The notes below the pieces were generated by a model. That model was not told the DNA's origin and made no database searches. It was given only the letters and a program-made list of their open reading frames with translations. A DNA stretch of 64,000 nucleotides from Thalassotalea insulae (GTDB taxonomy: Bacteria; Pseudomonadota; Gammaproteobacteria; Enterobacterales; Alteromonadaceae), in contig NZ_BSST01000001.1 of assembly GCF_030161395.1 (NCBI RefSeq), positions 2,914,001-2,978,000 on the forward strand, read 5' to 3'. Positions 16,928 through 25,229 of this stretch are shown piece after piece. Every line of letters begins with the position of its first letter. Positions within the stretch are counted from its first letter, which is position 1. The position numbers were made by a program, and so were the translations under genes.

Positions 16928-17647
16928 ATGGATAAAATAAATATAAACTCGAGTGGCTTATATGATCTAGATTGTGAGTTTTTGGGAGAGAGTTTAAAAG
17001 AAAAAGCAGTGGCATGTATTCAAGCCCAAAAAAAGGCTGCAATTCAAAGTTATTCTTCATTTAGCCCATGTGAAGATGCACTCGATAGGGTTTCTGAATC
17101 AGCATTAAACGCAATAATAGCTGATAATATTGATATTCATGGCGTAGCAACAGATAGTACTATTTCTAATGTGATTATGTTTGGTGCCAAACACATAGAT
17201 AAATCAATTAACGATCACTATGTTGAGCAACAACGTATTGAAGTTGATAAAATTATTAAAGAAAAGCTGTTAGATATATTCACTGATGATTCAGGTAATA
17301 TTGAAAATCAAGAGTTAACTATCGTATCTAGCGGACATTTTTGGTATCCCCAAGGTGCTTTTATGTCTTGGCATACCAATAGTCAGGTACCTGGATGGCG
17401 GGTCTACATCAATTATGCTGAACAGGAAAATCAGTCGTTTTTTCGCTACCAAGACGATGATAACAATGTCATTACCTTAAATGATAAACAATGGAATTTG
17501 AGGATCTTTAAGATCACGGAGCAGCAACCTTTATGGCATTGCGTCTATTCCAACACCAATCGTTTCAGCTTAGGTTATATGGTAAAAATAAAACCTAAGC
17601 CAAATTTATTACAGAAAATTAAACGAAAGTTACAGGCTTTATTTTAG
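16928..17647 (+). CDS. 2-oxoglutarate/Fe(II) oxygenase-like protein with HxN motif
   Basis: A 239-residue protein I place tentatively in the double-stranded beta-helix oxygenases. The segment GHFWYPQGAFMSWHTNSQVPGW holds H149-T-N151, a possible first metal pair. SFFRY, WNLRIF and PLWHCVYSNTNRFSLGY give H204 and R212, in the order and rough spacing of the distal histidine and 2-oxoglutarate-binding arginine. An asparagine replaces the usual Asp/Glu of HxD/E, so metal binding may be unusual. It starts one base after the GNAT stop. The product it modifies is unknown. Confidence 0.55.
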   Translation: MDKININSSGLYDLDCEFLGESLKEKAVACIQAQKKAAIQSYSSFSPCEDALDRVSESALNAIIADNIDIHGVATDSTISNVIMFGAKHIDKSINDHYVEQQRIEVDKIIKEKLLDIFTDDSGNIENQELTIVSSGHFWYPQGAFMSWHTNSQVPGWRVYINYAEQENQSFFRYQDDDNNVITLNDKQWNLRIFKITEQQPLWHCVYSNTNRFSLGYMVKIKPKPNLLQKIKRKLQALF

Positions 17648-17670
17648 TCTTCAGCTGTTGGCCTATTAAG

Positions 17671-19440
17671 TTAGTTTATATGTTCACTAGCATTTTGAAT
17701 ATAGCGCTCTAAATGATAAAGCGTCCATCTCATTTCTGCAGATAGTTGCTCGAATGTGTCAAGTTGCTGTTGAGTAATAATGTTTTTATTTATTAAATAA
17801 CCGCTCTTAAGGCTAGTGACAAATTGAGTGTTGAGTATTTTTAACCACTTATCTTTCGGAGTATTAAAGCCATATTTAGGGGCGTACATGCTTTCTTTAG
17901 AATAATATTGGCAGCCTATTTTTCTTAGCACTTCCTTGACTTGATCTTTGCCTAAGTAAGCTTTAGATGACAGTTGCCATGACGCTTGGGCTATTTTATC
18001 GTAGGTGAGAGGGGTTAATAATTTCACTGATTTATTCTTGATCAGACGCTCTGCAGTGACTAAGTGATCGGCAATATCTGTGATCATCATGTAGGTTTTT
18101 ATCCAAGATAACTGATGATGTTGTTCCAGTCGATTAAATTGCTTTTCATTTTCTAAAGGTAGCTGTTGGTCTATATCCAACTGCTCTGTGTAATAGTCTT
18201 TTAACCTTGCTAAAATAGTAGTGTCAATATTAGAAAAGGCAATTTTGTCTGCAGAATGTATCAGTTGATGTAAATGGGTTTGTTGAAAGTTTTTAACTTT
18301 TGTATGTATTTGTGGGAAAGTGCTCGCTAGGATATTACTTGTCGAAAGCGATACTGGTAGCGATTTTAGCAATTGCATTCGCTTTAACTGTTTGAGTAGT
18401 CTTTTTATTGTGTGAGAACCAAAAAAAGTATCGCCGGGTTCACCGTAGATAATTGCGTCAAATTCATCACTAATATTTAACAAGCGATAAAAGGGCATTG
18501 AACTATAATGTCGTGGCAATTGTTCAAGATGTGTTACGAGTTGCTTGCAATCTTCTAAAATGCTTTCGTTATGATACTTAATTAACCGGTACGGCATGTT
18601 TAATGTGTTAGCGAAATATATTGCCGTTTCTAGCTCAGGGTTTTCATCTTCGAATTCAATAATGCCTGCAACGCATTTGTTACCTAAATGCTGTTTTGCT
18701 TTTGCAGCAAGAATAGATGAATCTACTCCACCACTCAGTGGGATCAGAACCTTATTCACTTGTGGTTCAAGCAATTGAAAATATTCATCTAAATATTTGC
18801 TTACTTTTTCGGTGGCGGTATTTAACGATAGTTGCTGGCTGTTTTTATTATTACTAAGTTGATGCCAGTACCAATATTGAGTGGTTTGCACCTTGCTATC
18901 AGTTATTGTTCCATAGTAACCGGCTGGGATTTGTTCTATTGATGTTTCGAGTGTTTGCTTACCTGAAAGCCAGCGATAATGAATAGACTCATATAAGCCA
19001 ATAGGATCAAATGAAAATTGAGTACGATTAAATTGTGCGAGATAGTTACTGATAGTGCCACTTCCAGCATTTATCGAATAGTATAAAGGCTTACAGCCAT
19101 ACTTATCCCGCGCTAGAAACATTTCTCCAGAGTTTTTGTTAATGATTAATAGATTAAAATAGCCGGTGGTGTCTTTTAACCATTGGATACGTTGCTCTTG
19201 AGAGCCATAACTAAGCTGCTTTAAAAAAGCGTCATTTTTTAGCTTTAGATCATTAAGGTGGTAACCATTAAATAAAGCGAAATATTGGTTATCTTGCCAA
19301 ACTTTAATTGTACTTCCGATATTAATGCAAAAGTGACATCCGTGAGCCGTGATAAAGTTATATTGTTGGAGAGCGGTTGTAGTTTGAGCGCTTTTCTCCT
19401 GGCCCCATTGAATTTGATAGAGGTCACTTAAGTTTGGCAT
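17671..19440 (-). CDS. Asparagine-synthetase-like ligase without glutaminase cysteine
   Basis: A protein of about 589 residues with the two-domain layout of AsnB. The N-terminal domain contains GYFNLLIINKNSGEMFLARDKYGCKPLYY, typical of class II amidotransferases, but the protein begins MPNLSDLYQI, so the catalytic N-terminal Cys is absent. The ATP-pyrophosphatase domain has the P-loop SGGVDSS (236-242) and YGEPGDTFFG. Like beta-lactam synthetases and lasso cyclases it may activate a carboxylate for attack by an amine other than glutamine-derived ammonia. TTG 19446 is in frame; ATG 19440 is chosen. It is convergent with the oxygenase operon. Confidence 0.75.
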   Translation of the reverse strand: MPNLSDLYQIQWGQEKSAQTTTALQQYNFITAHGCHFCINIGSTIKVWQDNQYFALFNGYHLNDLKLKNDAFLKQLSYGSQEQRIQWLKDTTGYFNLLIINKNSGEMFLARDKYGCKPLYYSINAGSGTISNYLAQFNRTQFSFDPIGLYESIHYRWLSGKQTLETSIEQIPAGYYGTITDSKVQTTQYWYWHQLSNNKNSQQLSLNTATEKVSKYLDEYFQLLEPQVNKVLIPLSGGVDSSILAAKAKQHLGNKCVAGIIEFEDENPELETAIYFANTLNMPYRLIKYHNESILEDCKQLVTHLEQLPRHYSSMPFYRLLNISDEFDAIIYGEPGDTFFGSHTIKRLLKQLKRMQLLKSLPVSLSTSNILASTFPQIHTKVKNFQQTHLHQLIHSADKIAFSNIDTTILARLKDYYTEQLDIDQQLPLENEKQFNRLEQHHQLSWIKTYMMITDIADHLVTAERLIKNKSVKLLTPLTYDKIAQASWQLSSKAYLGKDQVKEVLRKIGCQYYSKESMYAPKYGFNTPKDKWLKILNTQFVTSLKSGYLINKNIITQQQLDTFEQLSAEMRWTLYHLERYIQNASEHIN

Positions 19441-19512
19441 ATTCAATTTATCTAATTGGATTTACTAAAAAATATCATAATAAAGCCAAATAGAAATTTA
19501 GAATAGAAATTT

Positions 19513-21045
19513 CTATTTTTTCTTAGGAATAAAGGTATTGGCGACATTGGCAATGTCTTCAACACTTTGTTCTAGTGCCGCCATTTGCTCTGCGACCACA
19601 TCGGTTTGTGACCAGGTATGCTTTAATGCCTGATGAACTTCAGTAATATGATTATTTATATCACTTGATACAGCATTTTGTTGCTCCGCAGCGGTGGCAA
19701 TCTGATTTGCTGAATCGGTGACACTTTGTACGCTCTGCACCACGCGTTCAATCTTTTCATTAGATGCTTCTGCTGTTGCCACACAAAATTCCGCATCCTG
19801 TTTGTTTTTTGCCATTAGCTTTACCCATTCATCAATGGTGGCAAGCATAGCGGATAATCGGTTATGAATTTCTTTTGCTGAATCTTGGGTGCGGGAAGAT
19901 AAATTTCTCACTTCATCAGCGACGACCGCGAACCCTCTGCCATGTTCACCGGCACGGGCAGCTTCAATAGCGGCATTAAGGGCCAATAAGTTGGTTTGAT
20001 CGGCAATCGATTGAATATCTTCCATTAATGCTCCAACATTATTGGCTGACTCAGTTAAGGAGTCGGCGGATGCTGAAGCTGTTTCAACTTCCTGTGCTAG
20101 CGCCTTAATTTTATCTGTGGTGTTGTAAATACCTTGTTGCGCTTCTTCGCATTGTTCGAAGGTACTGTCTAAATCTGCAGCGGCAGTGACAGTATTTTGG
20201 GCAATATTTGTTGTTGATGCCTGCATTTGCTCCATGGCTACGGATAGTTGTTCTACTTCCTGCTTTTGGTGCTCGAGATTTGCTCGGGTTTCTTCAATCC
20301 CAGTGGTGACTTTACTCATCACTGACCTGATTGGGTTTGCTGCATCTAAGGTACGCTCTAATATTGCTTTTAGTTTGACTTTGATCATCGAAAAATTAAA
20401 GTCAAATACACTGGCAGTGCCTTTACCGAAGTACACTTTTCTCGAAATAGAGTCATAAATGCTTTGAAGTTTTTGTGCACGCATCGCAGTAGGAATAATA
20501 TCTTGCCAAAAAATAGCAATAGGAGCTATAGCACCAAAAGCCACTAATAATGAGATCGTTAGGCCAAGCTCGGTAAAAATAAAGAATTGGGTGATCAGGG
20601 TTAACAGCACTAAAAAGATAAATTTGTGATTTTTGGTGAGCTCAAACGTCGCTAAACGGCTTTGATTATTTAAGCGACTATAGAGTTTTTGTGCCCGATG
20701 GGTTAGTTGTTTATCCGCTATTTTACTAATTGATTGATAACCAATTATTTCACCTTGTTGGTATTGTGGGGTGATAAAGGCATCTAGCCAAATATTTTTG
20801 CCTTCACTGTCATTAATACTTAAGACTCCTTGCCAAGAAAAGCCCTGATTGAGCGTATCAGAAAGTTCGTTGATAACCTGTTGAGGCATGTGCTGGTCGG
20901 TTTGTTTATGGCTATCAAGCGCCAACAATTCTTGTTCACTGTATCCGAGTAACTGGCAAAATGCGTCGTTAACGTATATATATTTGCCTTGCTGATTGGT
21001 GATATAAATTAATCTTTGCTGTTCATTTGCCATAAGCGTCGTCAT
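19513..21045 (-). CDS. Methyl-accepting chemotaxis protein with PAS domain (Aer-like)
   Basis: A 510-residue chemoreceptor. A PAS domain occupies residues about 10-110 (YVNDAFCQLLGYSEQELL). Hydrophobic segments at about 142-180 form a membrane hairpin, so the sensor is cytoplasmic, as in Aer. A long coiled coil follows, with the signalling tip IQSIADQTNLLALNAAIEAARAGEHGRGFAVVADEVR (about 344-380) that contacts CheA and CheW. No periplasmic domain is visible. An aerotaxis or redox role is inferred from the architecture; the PAS ligand is not evident. Confidence 0.92.
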   Translation of the reverse strand: MTTLMANEQQRLIYITNQQGKYIYVNDAFCQLLGYSEQELLALDSHKQTDQHMPQQVINELSDTLNQGFSWQGVLSINDSEGKNIWLDAFITPQYQQGEIIGYQSISKIADKQLTHRAQKLYSRLNNQSRLATFELTKNHKFIFLVLLTLITQFFIFTELGLTISLLVAFGAIAPIAIFWQDIIPTAMRAQKLQSIYDSISRKVYFGKGTASVFDFNFSMIKVKLKAILERTLDAANPIRSVMSKVTTGIEETRANLEHQKQEVEQLSVAMEQMQASTTNIAQNTVTAAADLDSTFEQCEEAQQGIYNTTDKIKALAQEVETASASADSLTESANNVGALMEDIQSIADQTNLLALNAAIEAARAGEHGRGFAVVADEVRNLSSRTQDSAKEIHNRLSAMLATIDEWVKLMAKNKQDAEFCVATAEASNEKIERVVQSVQSVTDSANQIATAAEQQNAVSSDINNHITEVHQALKHTWSQTDVVAEQMAALEQSVEDIANVANTFIPKKK

Positions 21046-21125
21046 TTATTCTTATACAAAACTGCTACTTTATTTTATTTTCTGGCTTGGATTATTGATT
21101 TTGATCGTAAAAACATCAGTTAGCG

Positions 21126-21725
21126 TTAAAATTTGACCGCCACTCCGATCATTAAATTAGTTTCTAACCATAAGCCTTCATTGAAAGTTGCATAGCAAAT
21201 ATCATCTTGGCAGAAGTTATTATCTTTGTTATCTATGATGCTGGCGTAGCCGCGTAACTCTGTGATAAAAGCAAGATTATCAGAAAACTCATAGCGAGTA
21301 CCGATAGCAAGCGTAGCAGAAGGGTAAAGTTCTTGGTTCATATCACTGTCAAAATAAGCTCCCCCTAGTCCTAAAGAAACGGTGGTAACATAGTTTTGCT
21401 GGCGAAATAAGGCAACACCATTAAAGTGGGCGTAAAGGATATCGAGTGAATACTCTTGGCCATCCAAATCACTATTAAAATCGTGACTGACAGCGTTTAA
21501 TATCAATTGTCCCTGGCCGTTTGGAGAATCCTGCCATGAAAATGCAATACCATAGCTCATAGCATTATCGACGGAAAGCTCGGTACCATCGACCACACTT
21601 TGCAAATCAGCGCTGTACATTTGCCCGAAAAACGGCTGGACTTCAAATTCTGCCGCTGTGCTTGAATAAGAGCATGAAAGCACAGAGATTATTAGTGCTT
21701 TTGAGAGAAATTTTAGCAAGTTCAT
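21126..21725 (-). CDS. Predicted outer-membrane beta-barrel protein
   Basis: A 199-residue secreted protein: signal peptide MNLLKFLSKALIISVLSCSY to about residue 24 (TAA|EFEV), then alternating hydrophobic strands and a C-terminal aromatic (VAVKF), the usual signal for outer-membrane assembly. It resembles small OmpA/OmpW-type eight-stranded barrels, but I do not recognise the exact family. AGGGTAAAG precedes the ATG. Function unknown. Confidence 0.65.
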   Translation of the reverse strand: MNLLKFLSKALIISVLSCSYSSTAAEFEVQPFFGQMYSADLQSVVDGTELSVDNAMSYGIAFSWQDSPNGQGQLILNAVSHDFNSDLDGQEYSLDILYAHFNGVALFRQQNYVTTVSLGLGGAYFDSDMNQELYPSATLAIGTRYEFSDNLAFITELRGYASIIDNKDNNFCQDDICYATFNEGLWLETNLMIGVAVKF

Positions 21726-21787
21726 AGACTTTACCCTTATTAAATTGTCTTTTTCTATTAAGTAAAACAGTAATTACACAGCTAAGC

Positions 21788-22537
21788 TTAGGATTTATTA
21801 AACAAATCTGAAAGTTTTTTCTTCGCTTTTTCTTTTAATTTGTCTTTAGCTATTTGCTTTAATTTTTGTTTTTGTGCTGCTTTTGCTTGTTGCCATATCG
21901 CCGATAGGGCTTCTTTTGTTATCACGGTACCAAGTTGGCTGGCTGGTAAGCCGTCTTTTCCACCAATATTGGTTAATGTTATATCGGGAAGTGTAAGCTG
22001 ATGATTTTTATTACCTAATGCGGTGAGGTCTAATGATAATGCGGTCCCAGCCAAAACAATCTGACTGACACTAATTCTTGGCTCACTTGCTGATGAATCT
22101 GATGGCTGTGGTTCAGAGCTTGCTGAAGTTTGAGGTAAGTGGCGCTTAATACTGTCGAGCAGGTCTTTTATATTGGAATCACCATTGGCGGCTATTTCTG
22201 CAACTGCTTTTGGTTCTTTAATTACAATAGCATCAATAATAATAGGCTCTTTAGTTAAACTTTCTAGATTAATATCTAAGGTTATTTCACCTAAAGAGAA
22301 GGCATTGGCTGCTTTATATTGAGCAGGGTTTGCCAAGTTTACGCCATAAATGCTACCTGCGCCTTTTGCTAACTGAATGTCTACTTTATCGACAGTGACT
22401 TTTTGTTCTGTAACTTGATGGCCAACGGTTTCTATTTGCGTTTTTACAAATTCGTTTAACGAACCTCCTGCGAGAAACCATAAGGCTCCACCACAAGCTA
22501 ATAGGATGATGACAACGATGGTAGTTAAAACTTTCAC
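21788..22537 (-). CDS. AsmA-like periplasmic protein anchored by an N-terminal helix
   Basis: A 249-residue protein with an N-terminal membrane anchor (residues 4-26). An AsmA-like segment follows (KVTVDKVDIQLAKGAGSIYGVNLANP, LGEITLDINLESLTKEPIIIDAIVIKEPKAV), then a Ser/Pro-rich linker (about 136-155) and a Lys/Ala-rich, probably helical C-terminus. AsmA-like proteins take part in envelope lipid homeostasis. It starts with GTG 22537, with AAGGA eight bases upstream. Short for the family; function inferred from fold only. Confidence 0.62.
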   Translation of the reverse strand: MKVLTTIVVIILLACGGALWFLAGGSLNEFVKTQIETVGHQVTEQKVTVDKVDIQLAKGAGSIYGVNLANPAQYKAANAFSLGEITLDINLESLTKEPIIIDAIVIKEPKAVAEIAANGDSNIKDLLDSIKRHLPQTSASSEPQPSDSSASEPRISVSQIVLAGTALSLDLTALGNKNHQLTLPDITLTNIGGKDGLPASQLGTVITKEALSAIWQQAKAAQKQKLKQIAKDKLKEKAKKKLSDLFNKS

Positions 22538-22876
22538 TTTTATATCCTTTAAAGTCAGTAATCAGGGCAATCGTAAGAATCAGTATATCTGAATAACAGA
22601 GAATTTATTATTAAAAATTAATAACCACTATTTTTATATGGTTTTAATGTCGCTTTACGTTTGCTTGGTATTTATATAATTGTACGTTTTAAAAGTATTA
22701 TATTTCAATTGGTTAGAATTACTGATTATCTTTAAATATCTATGTAACGCTGTTTGATATTAGCCTCTAGTATTAACTTTCTCTCTTTTGTGGTTGTTTT
22801 ATATACTTCTTGCTTAAAAAATAAACTTAAGGTATAAAAAATATCAATAATAAAAATAAATGAAGAGAATGTCGCT
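22538..22876. other. AT-rich intergenic region between divergent genes
   Basis: About 340 bases with no coding signal or convincing hairpin. It presumably contains promoters for the AsmA-like gene and for the membrane protein at 22877. Confidence 0.4.
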
Positions 22877-23308
22877 ATGCTTAAGTTGAGCCGATATCAG
22901 GTGAATAAAAAATTGTGGTCGTTTAATTTTGGTTGTTTACTGGCATGTTCTTTTTTGTGGCTTACAGGAGTTGCTGATTTAGTCCCTGTCCCAGAAGCAT
23001 TGCATCCTTATACTGACTTTATTCTTGATTATTATCCTGGAGTGATCACCGCGTTATCTGCATTAAGCCTAACGCTTTTGGTGATTTGGCTGATGAATTA
23101 CGCCTTTGATATTTGTATCAGTGAGCATACTTTTTGGTTACTTATCCCATCTGTTACTTTAGTTGTTTTAACTGCGCTGTCAGCATTTAACAGCCTTTTT
23201 CATGTAATGTCAGCTGCTATGCCCTCAATACTGGTGCTCTGTGCTGTTGCCGTGTTTAGCCGGCTATCACAACAAAAGTTAATATTTAACAAAAAATGCG
23301 CTGATTAA
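22877..23308 (+). CDS. Hypothetical four-helix membrane protein
   Basis: A 143-residue protein that I do not recognise. Four hydrophobic stretches (about 16-33, 53-75, 85-102 and 108-126) suggest a small integral membrane protein with both termini cytoplasmic. ATG 22877 is preceded by GAGAATG, a mediocre ribosome binding site. It stands alone, converging on pheA, and ends inside its own terminator hairpin. Confidence 0.6.
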   Translation: MLKLSRYQVNKKLWSFNFGCLLACSFLWLTGVADLVPVPEALHPYTDFILDYYPGVITALSALSLTLLVIWLMNYAFDICISEHTFWLLIPSVTLVVLTALSAFNSLFHVMSAAMPSILVLCAVAVFSRLSQQKLIFNKKCAD

Positions 23309-23320
23309 CGCGCATTTTTA
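23291..23320. terminator. Bidirectional terminator between the membrane protein gene and pheA
   Basis: AAAAATGCGC (23292-23301) and GCGCATTTTT (23310-23319) form a perfect 10-base-pair stem. A and T runs on both sides let it serve the plus-strand gene and pheA. Confidence 0.8.
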
Positions 23321-23336
23321 TATTTAACCATATCCT

Positions 23337-24515
23337 TTAGGTAATAGCATTGCTAGGTACATTAGTCGGGCTGATATGCTCGATCGGGTAACAGCCTAGA
23401 ACCTTAATAAAATTAGTCAAAGGCGTTATTTCGCTAATGGCTTCCTGTAAGGCTAGCTGTTTAATATTTGCTTCAACATCAAGATAAAACATTTCTTCCC
23501 ATGGGCGTCCCTGAATTGGACGTGACTCCAGTTTACACATGTTGATACCTTTTTCTTTTAGTACTAGCAAGCATTCAACTAAAGCTCCTGGGGTCTGGCC
23601 TGTAGCGAGAATAATCGCCGTTTTTGCCGGAATTTGTTCAGCGACATCGACCGGTTTACGGGCAACCAGAATAAAGCGGCTATGGTTTTCACTTTGATTG
23701 GCGATCGACTTCTCTAATGCATGTAACTGATACAATTGTCCACCTTCTTCGCTACCGATAACAGCGACTGATGGATCTTGTAGCTGATAGACTTTAGCCA
23801 TCGCATCGGCAGTACTTTCACAATATTCAATGCGCATATCCCCTTGCTTATCGAGAAAGTTACTGCATTGTGTAAATGGCTGTCCGTGAGCATAGATGGT
23901 TTTGATTTTATCTAATGAGGTATTAACTGCAGTAAGCAGACAATGCTCTATTGGTTGAGTGATTTCGCCGACGATCGATAAATTTGTGTGCTGCAGGGCA
24001 TCGTATACTTCGTTAATGCTGCCTGAGCTGGTGTTTTCAATTGGTAACATGCCATAGTCGACATGCCCCGATTCTACCTGTTGCATTATTTCATTAAAGC
24101 TTTGACAGCCGTATTCGATAAGTTTTTCTGCACGGCGAGAAAAGTATCTGTGGCTGGCTAAATAACTATAAGAGCCTTTATCTCCTAAAAAAGCGACACT
24201 GACGCTTGGCATCTCAAGATTTGGGTTCGCTAAGGTCTGCAAATATGCTTGCTGATTCAGTACCGAGTCTTCAATAATAGTTTGAAAAACACTGGTAACA
24301 TAATGAGCGTCCAGGCCATATTCTTTGCCTTGTTTGATCAAACGGATCAATAGCTCCTGTTCTCTTTGTTGATCTCTAACCGGGCGTACTTGCTTAGCTT
24401 TACTTTTGGCAACGTTAAGCGTTAGTGCCCGGCGCTCGGCAAACAAAGCAAGCAACTGTTGATCAAGTTTCGTTATTTTTTCTCTAATTTTATTGAGATC
24501 TAATTCATCGTTCAC
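23337..24515 (-). CDS. pheA: Bifunctional chorismate mutase/prephenate dehydratase PheA
   Basis: Makes phenylpyruvate from chorismate via prephenate. An AroQ mutase domain covers residues about 1-90 (LNKIREKITKLDQQLLALFAERRALTLNVAKSK). The dehydratase domain follows (VAFLGDKGSYSYLASHRYF, MLPIENTSSGSINEVYD, the TxF-type ENHSRFILVARKP), then an ACT regulatory domain with GALVECLLVLKEKGINMCKLESRP, the phenylalanine-binding GALV/ESRP pair. 392 residues, as in enterics. It starts with GTG 24515, with AGG at proper spacing. A Phe-rich leader peptide and terminator upstream point to attenuation. Confidence 0.97.
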   Translation of the reverse strand: MNDELDLNKIREKITKLDQQLLALFAERRALTLNVAKSKAKQVRPVRDQQREQELLIRLIKQGKEYGLDAHYVTSVFQTIIEDSVLNQQAYLQTLANPNLEMPSVSVAFLGDKGSYSYLASHRYFSRRAEKLIEYGCQSFNEIMQQVESGHVDYGMLPIENTSSGSINEVYDALQHTNLSIVGEITQPIEHCLLTAVNTSLDKIKTIYAHGQPFTQCSNFLDKQGDMRIEYCESTADAMAKVYQLQDPSVAVIGSEEGGQLYQLHALEKSIANQSENHSRFILVARKPVDVAEQIPAKTAIILATGQTPGALVECLLVLKEKGINMCKLESRPIQGRPWEEMFYLDVEANIKQLALQEAISEITPLTNFIKVLGCYPIEHISPTNVPSNAIT

Positions 24516-24542
24516 GTGGTACCTACTTATTTATATTTACTT

Positions 24543-24570
24543 ATACCAATTTGAGCAATCAACTTGGTAT
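24543..24570. repeat. ATACCAA/TTGGTAT palindromic repeat, copy 1
   Basis: Arms ATACCAATTTGA (24543-24554) and TCAACTTGGTAT (24559-24570) are complementary at 11 of 12 positions around a 4-base loop. Similar elements lie at 48179 and 55126, so it belongs to a dispersed family. It lies in the pheA 5' untranslated region. Confidence 0.6.
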
Positions 24571-24614
24571 TAACCTTACTGAAATCTGCTGAGGATTTTC
24601 TGTAAAGGGCCCAA

Positions 24615-24642
24615 ATAAAAAAAACCTCCGCTAGGAGGTTTT
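24615..24642 (-). terminator. pheA attenuator terminator
   Basis: On the minus strand, AAAACCTCC, loop TAGC and GGAGGTTTT are followed by more T. The hairpin lies 30 bases after the leader-peptide stop and 100 bases before pheA. The leader stop region TAGGAG can alternatively pair with CTCCTA in the 5' arm, which would be the antiterminator. Confidence 0.85.
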
Positions 24643-24671
24643 ATCGTTGAAACTTGACGACACAAACGCTC

Positions 24672-24731
24672 CTACCGCAGCTGCAGCATAAAGAAAAAGA
24701 GAATAAAGTGAGCAAAATTTTTCAATGTCAT
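24672..24731 (-). CDS. pheL: Phe-rich leader peptide of pheA (PheL-like)
   Basis: A 19-residue peptide, MTLKNFAHFILFFFMLQLR, containing five phenylalanines, three of them consecutive. It lies just before a strong terminator in the pheA leader. The arrangement matches enteric pheL-pheA attenuation, in which ribosome stalling at Phe codons when charged tRNA-Phe is scarce favours the antiterminator. The sequence is not the enteric one, so assignment rests on position, composition and the hairpin. An AGGAGG occurs on the same strand, but rather far (about 19 bases) from the ATG. Confidence 0.8.
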   Translation of the reverse strand: MTLKNFAHFILFFFMLQLR

Positions 24732-24773
24732 AATGGCACTTTAGCTAGCCTCCTTTCACTTTTCAAGCCTTTG

Positions 24774-24782
24774 TTTATATCA
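24774..24782 (-). promoter_or_regulatory. Candidate extended -10 promoter of pheL-pheA
   Basis: The minus strand reads TGATATAAA, an extended -10 (TG-N-TATAAA), placed to start a transcript about 35 bases before the leader peptide. No good -35 is seen. TTGAAA-N17-TAAAGT nearer the leader is an alternative but would give a nearly leaderless message. Confidence 0.45.
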
Positions 24783-24822
24783 ATTTGCTTGGTTAATCAC
24801 TGAGATGGTAATAACTTCAACG

Positions 24823-25206
24823 CTAGAAGCATTGCCAAACAATAGCAAATGAAGCCATAGTGGCTATTCCCCAGGCAATGGAGCGCAAGATACTGATATT
24901 GATCATATATAGCAGCTGATAAATAATGCGGGAAACAACATGAGTAATAGCGAGATATTGAATACTGCTGCCGGTATGCTGCGTCGCGATAGCGAGCAAT
25001 ATCGCGGGAGTGAAAATAATCAGTGATTCAAACGAATTTTGGTGTGCAGCTAATGCTCTGGCACCGAAACCGGTAAGCTGGGCTTGTTGCGCTCTCGGAT
25101 GAGCGTTGTCATAGCCCCCTAGTTGATGCATGGCGATCGCAACGGGTATTTTAGCTAAATAGGGGAGCAGTAAAGCAATAAATAAGCAGGTGATCAATAA
25201 GGTCAT
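24823..25206 (-). CDS. MAPEG-family membrane protein
   Basis: A 127-residue four-helix membrane protein. The pattern YDNAHPRAQQAQLTGFGARALAAHQNSFESLIIFTPAILLA (about 32-73) is typical of bacterial MAPEG proteins (YecN-type), relatives of microsomal glutathione transferases. A glutathione- or lipid-peroxide-linked role is family knowledge; nothing local confirms it. AAGGAAA precedes the ATG. It lies 23 bases after the penicillin acylase gene and is probably co-transcribed with it. Confidence 0.85.
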   Translation of the reverse strand: MTLLITCLFIALLLPYLAKIPVAIAMHQLGGYDNAHPRAQQAQLTGFGARALAAHQNSFESLIIFTPAILLAIATQHTGSSIQYLAITHVVSRIIYQLLYMINISILRSIAWGIATMASFAIVWQCF

Positions 25207-25229
25207 AGTGTTTCCTTGTTAAGTGTCAT

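Noticed and set aside
14189..19440. Carbapenem/clavam or lasso-peptide biosynthesis cluster
   Set aside because: A ligase and an oxygenase-like protein are present, but there is no crotonase (CarB-like), no lasso precursor, no RRE protein and no leader peptidase, so naming a product class would go beyond the evidence.
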